Origin: Takashimella koratensis | Lineage: Eukaryota; Basidiomycota; Tremellomycetes; Trichosporonales; Tetragoniomycetaceae | Direction: 5' to 3' | Assembly: GCA_003116875.1 (NCBI GenBank) | Contig: BCKT01000009.1 | Location: forward strand, 930,001 to 994,000 | Length of the DNA stretch: 64,000 bases | Shown: positions 60,139 to 64,000 of the stretch, one piece after another | How the letters are laid out: each line of letters opens with the position of its first letter | How positions within the stretch are numbered: the first letter of the stretch is position 1 | Notes under the pieces: generated by a model | Told to the model about the DNA's origin: nothing | The model's input: the letters and a program-made list of their open reading frames with translations, nothing else | The model's database searches: none | Program-made: the position numbers and the translations under genes

Positions 60139-61801
60139 TTAAGCAGACCCAGCCGACGAAGGCTGAATGAGACCGCGCAAGGTCAAGTCGTACACCACAT
60201 CTTCGCATCGTTTCAAGTCATACTTGAGCGAATCGAATTTCCGCCTCAGCGCGTCGTTACGCAAGTTGAGCTGGGCGAGGGAGTCAGTATGTGCCAATGC
60301 ACAAAAATACACAAAGGGCAAAGATGGGCCAGGGAGATGATACCCAGGGTTGGAGGAACGCTCCGGGTGGTACAACCCAGAGCAAAGCGGTACGACTCAC
60401 CATGGAGTAACTGGCAAAGACGTCTCCAACAAACGAAGCAATCTTAACAGGCAAAGCAAAGTTCTGCGCCGTGACCGAGTTGACCGAGAGCCTTGGCTTG
60501 AATGGTGATCAGCACCGTCTTTCCACTCTACACCGGTTCGTTTCAAGGATCGCCAGCGGGATATTCCCAGACTGCTCTACTTGAGTCTTGTCTTCGTACG
60601 GAGACGTTTTGGCCTGGGGAGCAATGACTTTCAAGTCTCCACTTACGAGCTCGTTGACCATGCTGATCACGCCCTGAAGGTAATCGTCTGCTCCAAGGTT
60701 CAAAGCGCTTTCCTCGTTCACTGATTCTCGTCAGCTTAACATTTGGCTGGACACGACCTGCTCACACCTCTTCCCACCTCGTCACGTCCCTGTTCCCTCC
60801 ACGGCTGCTGCCCGCTTCATGACATGGCGTCGTCACCTGGCTAGCGGCGCGCTCTCCAAACTCTGAGACCCTCCAGCCCTCCAGTCCTCCAGCCCTCCAG
60901 CTCCCCAACCGGCAAAGTTCTCTGTCCAATCTGCCCCGGATCCAGCTCTTCCACTCACAGCCCATAAGTCGTGCCGCAACAAACGCCGGGACGAGCTCGT
61001 CATGCAAGATGAACCGAGCGAGGGCGATACTCGTAACCAAGGACTTAAAAAGCGGAGAGACGAGATACTGATACCTGTATAGTGTCAGTCAGCATTCGGT
61101 GGAGACAAGTTGAATAAGAGGGTTAAGTAGGATGAGGATCTGGATGCGGGAATGAGAGGGAAAGGGAGGAAGTCAAAAGGAGGCTAGTGAGGACGTACCG
61201 GTAGAACTCGCCAGCGGGGATAAGGGAGGCGATAGTCGCCCAGAGCGGGTGAGCGAGGGTGATTGTCGTCAATGCTCGGGTGCAGATCGTGGCGTCTAAA
61301 TCGTGACGAGACGATACACCATTCAATCCAGTCAGCAAAACGTCTTTATGCTTCTCTTCGTCACTTCATCCTACAGCAGCCTGGGGCTCTCTTTTCGTAT
61401 CCATAATCGAAACACCTGACACTTCTGTCTTCTTCTCATCGTCGCCCGCGGCCTGATAGAGGTGTAACCCACTCACGCTGGTCTGGAGCCGCCGAGTGGA
61501 GCTTGTTCAGCTCTGCCGTCGCTTGTCGGACGATATCGTCAACTGGGTCAACGGCTTCTTTGATCGTCTACCCATTATTCCATTGACACAAGGGGTACCA
61601 AATCAAATCGCAATGAGGTTGGTGGGAGCGGTGGAAAGCAAGAACGAGGTAAAGTCAGTCAGCGTCACTCACGGTCTGCCGGCTGCCGACTAGGGATGTA
61701 GAGAGTGTAGAAAACGACGTGCTCACCTTTCTTAGAGTCTGCTCGCCTTCAAGCTGGGCAATGACATCCGTCAACGTCTTCTCGACCGTCTGGCTCGCCA
61801 T
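60139..61801 (-). CDS. Translin (single-strand nucleic acid-binding protein, TSN)
   Basis: Translin subunit of the translin/TRAX complex (C3PO), a ring-shaped RNase complex with roles in small-RNA and tRNA-fragment processing in animals and fungi. Start MASQTVEKTLTDVIAQLEGEQ. Later exons give TIKEAVDPVDDIVRQATAELNKLHSA, LTTITLAHPLWATIASLIPAGEFYRYQYLVSPL, SIALARFILHDELVP, VNEESALNLGADDYLQGVISMVNEL, RLSVNSVTAQNFALPVKIASFVGDVFASYSM and the diagnostic end LNLRNDALRRKFDSLKYDLKRCEDVVYDLTLRGL. These are quoted as separate blocks. All are entirely alpha-helical in the family. An intron (about 60875-60905) has CCTCCAG repeats. TRAX would carry catalytic acidic residues; this sequence follows translin. 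The partner TRAX is not in the window. Confidence 0.93.
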
Positions 61802-62019
61802 GATATCTGATGATTGAGGTAGACGTGCGTTCCAGCGACGTTTCAAAAGTCTGAGAAATCCTAGACATAGCATGGAACAGCGGAGGTTAGCTGATCTCCG
61901 TCTCTCCCAAGCTGGTTCAGGTTTTTCCACCAAAGATCAAGAGGATTGAATCTGAATCTGTTGAACCATCTACATACCATCAGATCCAGGTCAACGATAC
62001 CAGCCAGCAGCAGCTCAGA
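61802..62019. promoter_or_regulatory. Short divergent promoter, translin / GIR2
   Basis: Only 218 bases separate the two start codons, so the genes probably share regulatory sequence. No specific factor site is claimed. Confidence 0.6.
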
Positions 62020-63492
62020 ATGGCAGGTACGTCTCGTCTATAGATCTAGTGACATTCTCTCATAACCATACTGACTTGTCCCCAGACCACCGTGCAATCC
62101 TGGACGAAGAGTTCGAGGTGCGTCCCTCTCCCTCCCATTTGACGTTCTCACACCTAGTCACGACCAGCTACTGACCTGTCTGCCTTAGGTCCTCGAGTCG
62201 ATCTTTCCCGACGAACTAGAGAGTGAGCTAAACCGTCAAGCAGACATAAACTCGCTTTCCTTTGATGCTGGAGTCTCGACTAACCCCTCGCAGAGACTTC
62301 AGACGACTCGGTGCGGATACGAATCGAGCCCGAGGAGCAAAACATCTCTCATCCATGTACGTTGATTTTATCACATCCTTGCACTTTACTAGATAGCCCA
62401 CAATCGACTATCTCGTCTCACTACCCTCTATCCTTCCCACAATCGCGAAACTTCAGCTAAGCTTTGCGAACTAGTAACACTCGTGTTGGTCGTGACGTAT
62501 CCACCGACTTACCCCGATGTGATCCCCGAGATGTCGCTGGAGGAGATTGAAGAGGAGCTTGGCGAGCTACACGAGGGTGAAGAAGATGTAGTCCTTGAGC
62601 AATTGAGAGCTACGGTGAGTCTGATGATCCCATTGCATTCACTCCTTCAATCTGAGCTGGCCTTTCGCCGTACCCGCTTCGCACTATGCCCCTCGCACCA
62701 CGTCCTTCTTCGCTGACGTATCGGCGACGTACGATTCAGGCCGAAGAATCACTCGGAATGGCAATGACATTCACGATCGCGACTGCCGCTCGAGAGGCAT
62801 TGACAGCACTCATCAGTACTCGAATAATTCGAGAACAAGAAGCGGACGATAAGCGTGCGCGCGAGTACGAAGAGGTGAGCAATAGGTTCCATTATATAAC
62901 CCAAGAGCTGGGTAAGGTGTGGTCGCCCATACTGCCGATTTGGGCGGATATCAGGGTTTAGGTTGGAGGAGTACAAGTGCAGTCGCTGACTATGCATCTT
63001 TTGTAGGAGGAAGCACGGAAGACAAGGGGAACACCATTGACTCCCGACGGTTATATCACATGGCGAAAGCAGTTCCAGGCTCAACTCAAGGCGAAGCGAG
63101 AGCGCGAAGAGGAGGACCGGGTCAAGGCGATGCCTCCGAAAGAGCGAGAAGATTACAAGAAGCGTCGAGACCGGCCCACCGGTGAGTCAAAAGTCACTGT
63201 TGCCTACTACCTATTTCCCATCAACATATCCTCAAATCTTGGAATCTTTTTTTCACCCTGATACCGCGGTGTTCCAGTGCTAACTATATGCTCCTGGGCT
63301 ATAGGTAAACAACTGTTCGAGACCTCGCGCGTGCTTGCGACGTCCGACGAAGCGTTGTACGAAGAAGGAGCGACAGAGGTGGACATGTCCAAATACACGC
63401 GGGAGGAACGAGAGCGAGAACGACGAAAAGAGGAGGAAGAGGAGGAGCGGCAACGTGCGGGTTTGGTCGGTGGAGACAGCGACGAGGAGTGA
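62020..63492 (+). CDS. GIR2: RWD-domain protein GIR2/RWDD1
   Basis: Homologue of yeast Gir2 (RWDD1/DFRP2 type), which binds Gcn1 and the Rbg2 GTPase near ribosomes. The 7-nt first coding exon (62020-62026) encodes MA plus one base, then DHRAILDEEFE, LESIFPDELE, DDSVRIRIEPEE, and LVLVVTYPPTYPDVIPEMSLEEIEEEL with the YPP...P RWD signature. The second half is a charged coiled coil: LGMAMTFTIATAAREALTALI, EQEADDKRAREYEE, GTPLTPDGYITWRKQF and KQLFETSRVLATSDEAL, ending GLVGGDSDEE. GTPLT....F..W...F is the C-terminal signature of the family. The gene is divergent from translin. Confidence 0.92.
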
Positions 63493-64000
63493 CCAGGTCC
63501 GGCCGGATCTGCGCTACGTACGTTGTGCTGAGATGCATGCTGCGTTCTTGTCGGTGCTACCAGGTTACCCAGTCTAGAGTCTGCTTTGATGCCATGTGCA
63601 GTGGTCGAAAGGTGCTACGATATGCGCTTGGAATTGCTAGAGACAGCACCATTGTTTACGCCGGGCCAATGTATGCCGACTGCGGGCTGTGTATGTGTGT
63701 GTGTGTGTGTGTGGGTGACATCTAGTCGCTATCTATGCCAAGACTTCCGACCTCATCTCCCCCTCTCACCCGACTACCCGCCTAGCACCGTCTCCGTCTC
63801 CACAACCTCCACCCCGTCCACAGCCGCCAGTCGACACAGGTCTAGACACAGATACCTCTTTCCGCAGTCTAATCACTCCCTTCCCGCCGCTCCACTTTTT
63901 CGCTTCTTCCCATCCATCTCCCATCGTCTCACCGCCAACCACCCACGACCTATCACCCTACCGACACACCAATCTCCCGACCTTCCACGTCGACGCACCA
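63493..64000. other. Window end, no gene recognised
   Basis: About 500 bases beyond GIR2: its 3' UTR, then a (GT)n run at about 63691-63713 and a C-rich, CACC-containing pyrimidine stretch that resembles the promoter or leader of a gene starting past the window. Confidence 0.55.

Overview
This is nuclear DNA from a basidiomycete fungus, most probably a Tremellomycete (Cryptococcus/Kwoniella/Tremella-like). Genes are closely packed on both strands. Nearly every coding region is cut by short spliceosomal introns (about 50-130 nt, donor GTRNGT, branch-like CTGAC/CTAAC, acceptor YAG) that must be removed to restore conserved protein families. A UDP-glucuronate decarboxylase (UXS1), needed for xylose-containing surface polysaccharides, and a GH71 alpha-1,3-glucanase fit that group. 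The genus is not determined. No rRNA, tRNA, CRISPR array or transposon was recognised.

Layout. 1-5 kb: 3' part of a GH71 alpha-1,3-glucanase, then the splicing factor PRP17/CDC40. 6-10 kb: MUB1/samB-type MYND protein. 10.5-16 kb, minus strand: a multi-spanning membrane RING protein with an Asi1/Asi3-type RING, then the eEF1A methyltransferase EFM7. 16.8-21 kb, minus: a 1,245-residue YTH-domain m6A-reader-like protein with a long leader region and a 98-base assembly gap upstream. 23-25 kb, minus: UXS1, divergent from a small, extremely acidic nuclear-type protein (25.6-26.7 kb). 27-39 kb: VPS52 (GARP), a ChAPs/exomer protein, a nucleoside-hydrolase-like Sde182/DUF1593 protein and the AP-1 mu subunit. 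39.7-42.5 kb: gene-poor, with two unrecognised intronless ORFs and a ~100-bp tandem duplication. 42.6-45.3 kb: a SAC7/BAG7-type RhoGAP. 47-56 kb: TRM82, MCM2, an NDUFAF2-like complex I assembly factor and VTC1. 56.8-63.5 kb: the mRNA export adaptor YRA1, translin, and the RWD protein GIR2/RWDD1.

Most genes are housekeeping. Three points stand out. VPS52 and the exomer gene are divergent neighbours with AP-1 mu close by; all three act at the trans-Golgi on the chitin-synthase route in yeast. YRA1 has a 1,250-nt intron next to a 24-nt microexon, reminiscent of the long autoregulatory intron of yeast YRA1. MCM2 has two ACGCGT boxes upstream and a first coding exon that consists of ATG only.

Exon boundaries were placed by hand from splice signals, reading frame and family conservation. 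Where every junction was checked, exons are listed; elsewhere only the outer limits are firm.
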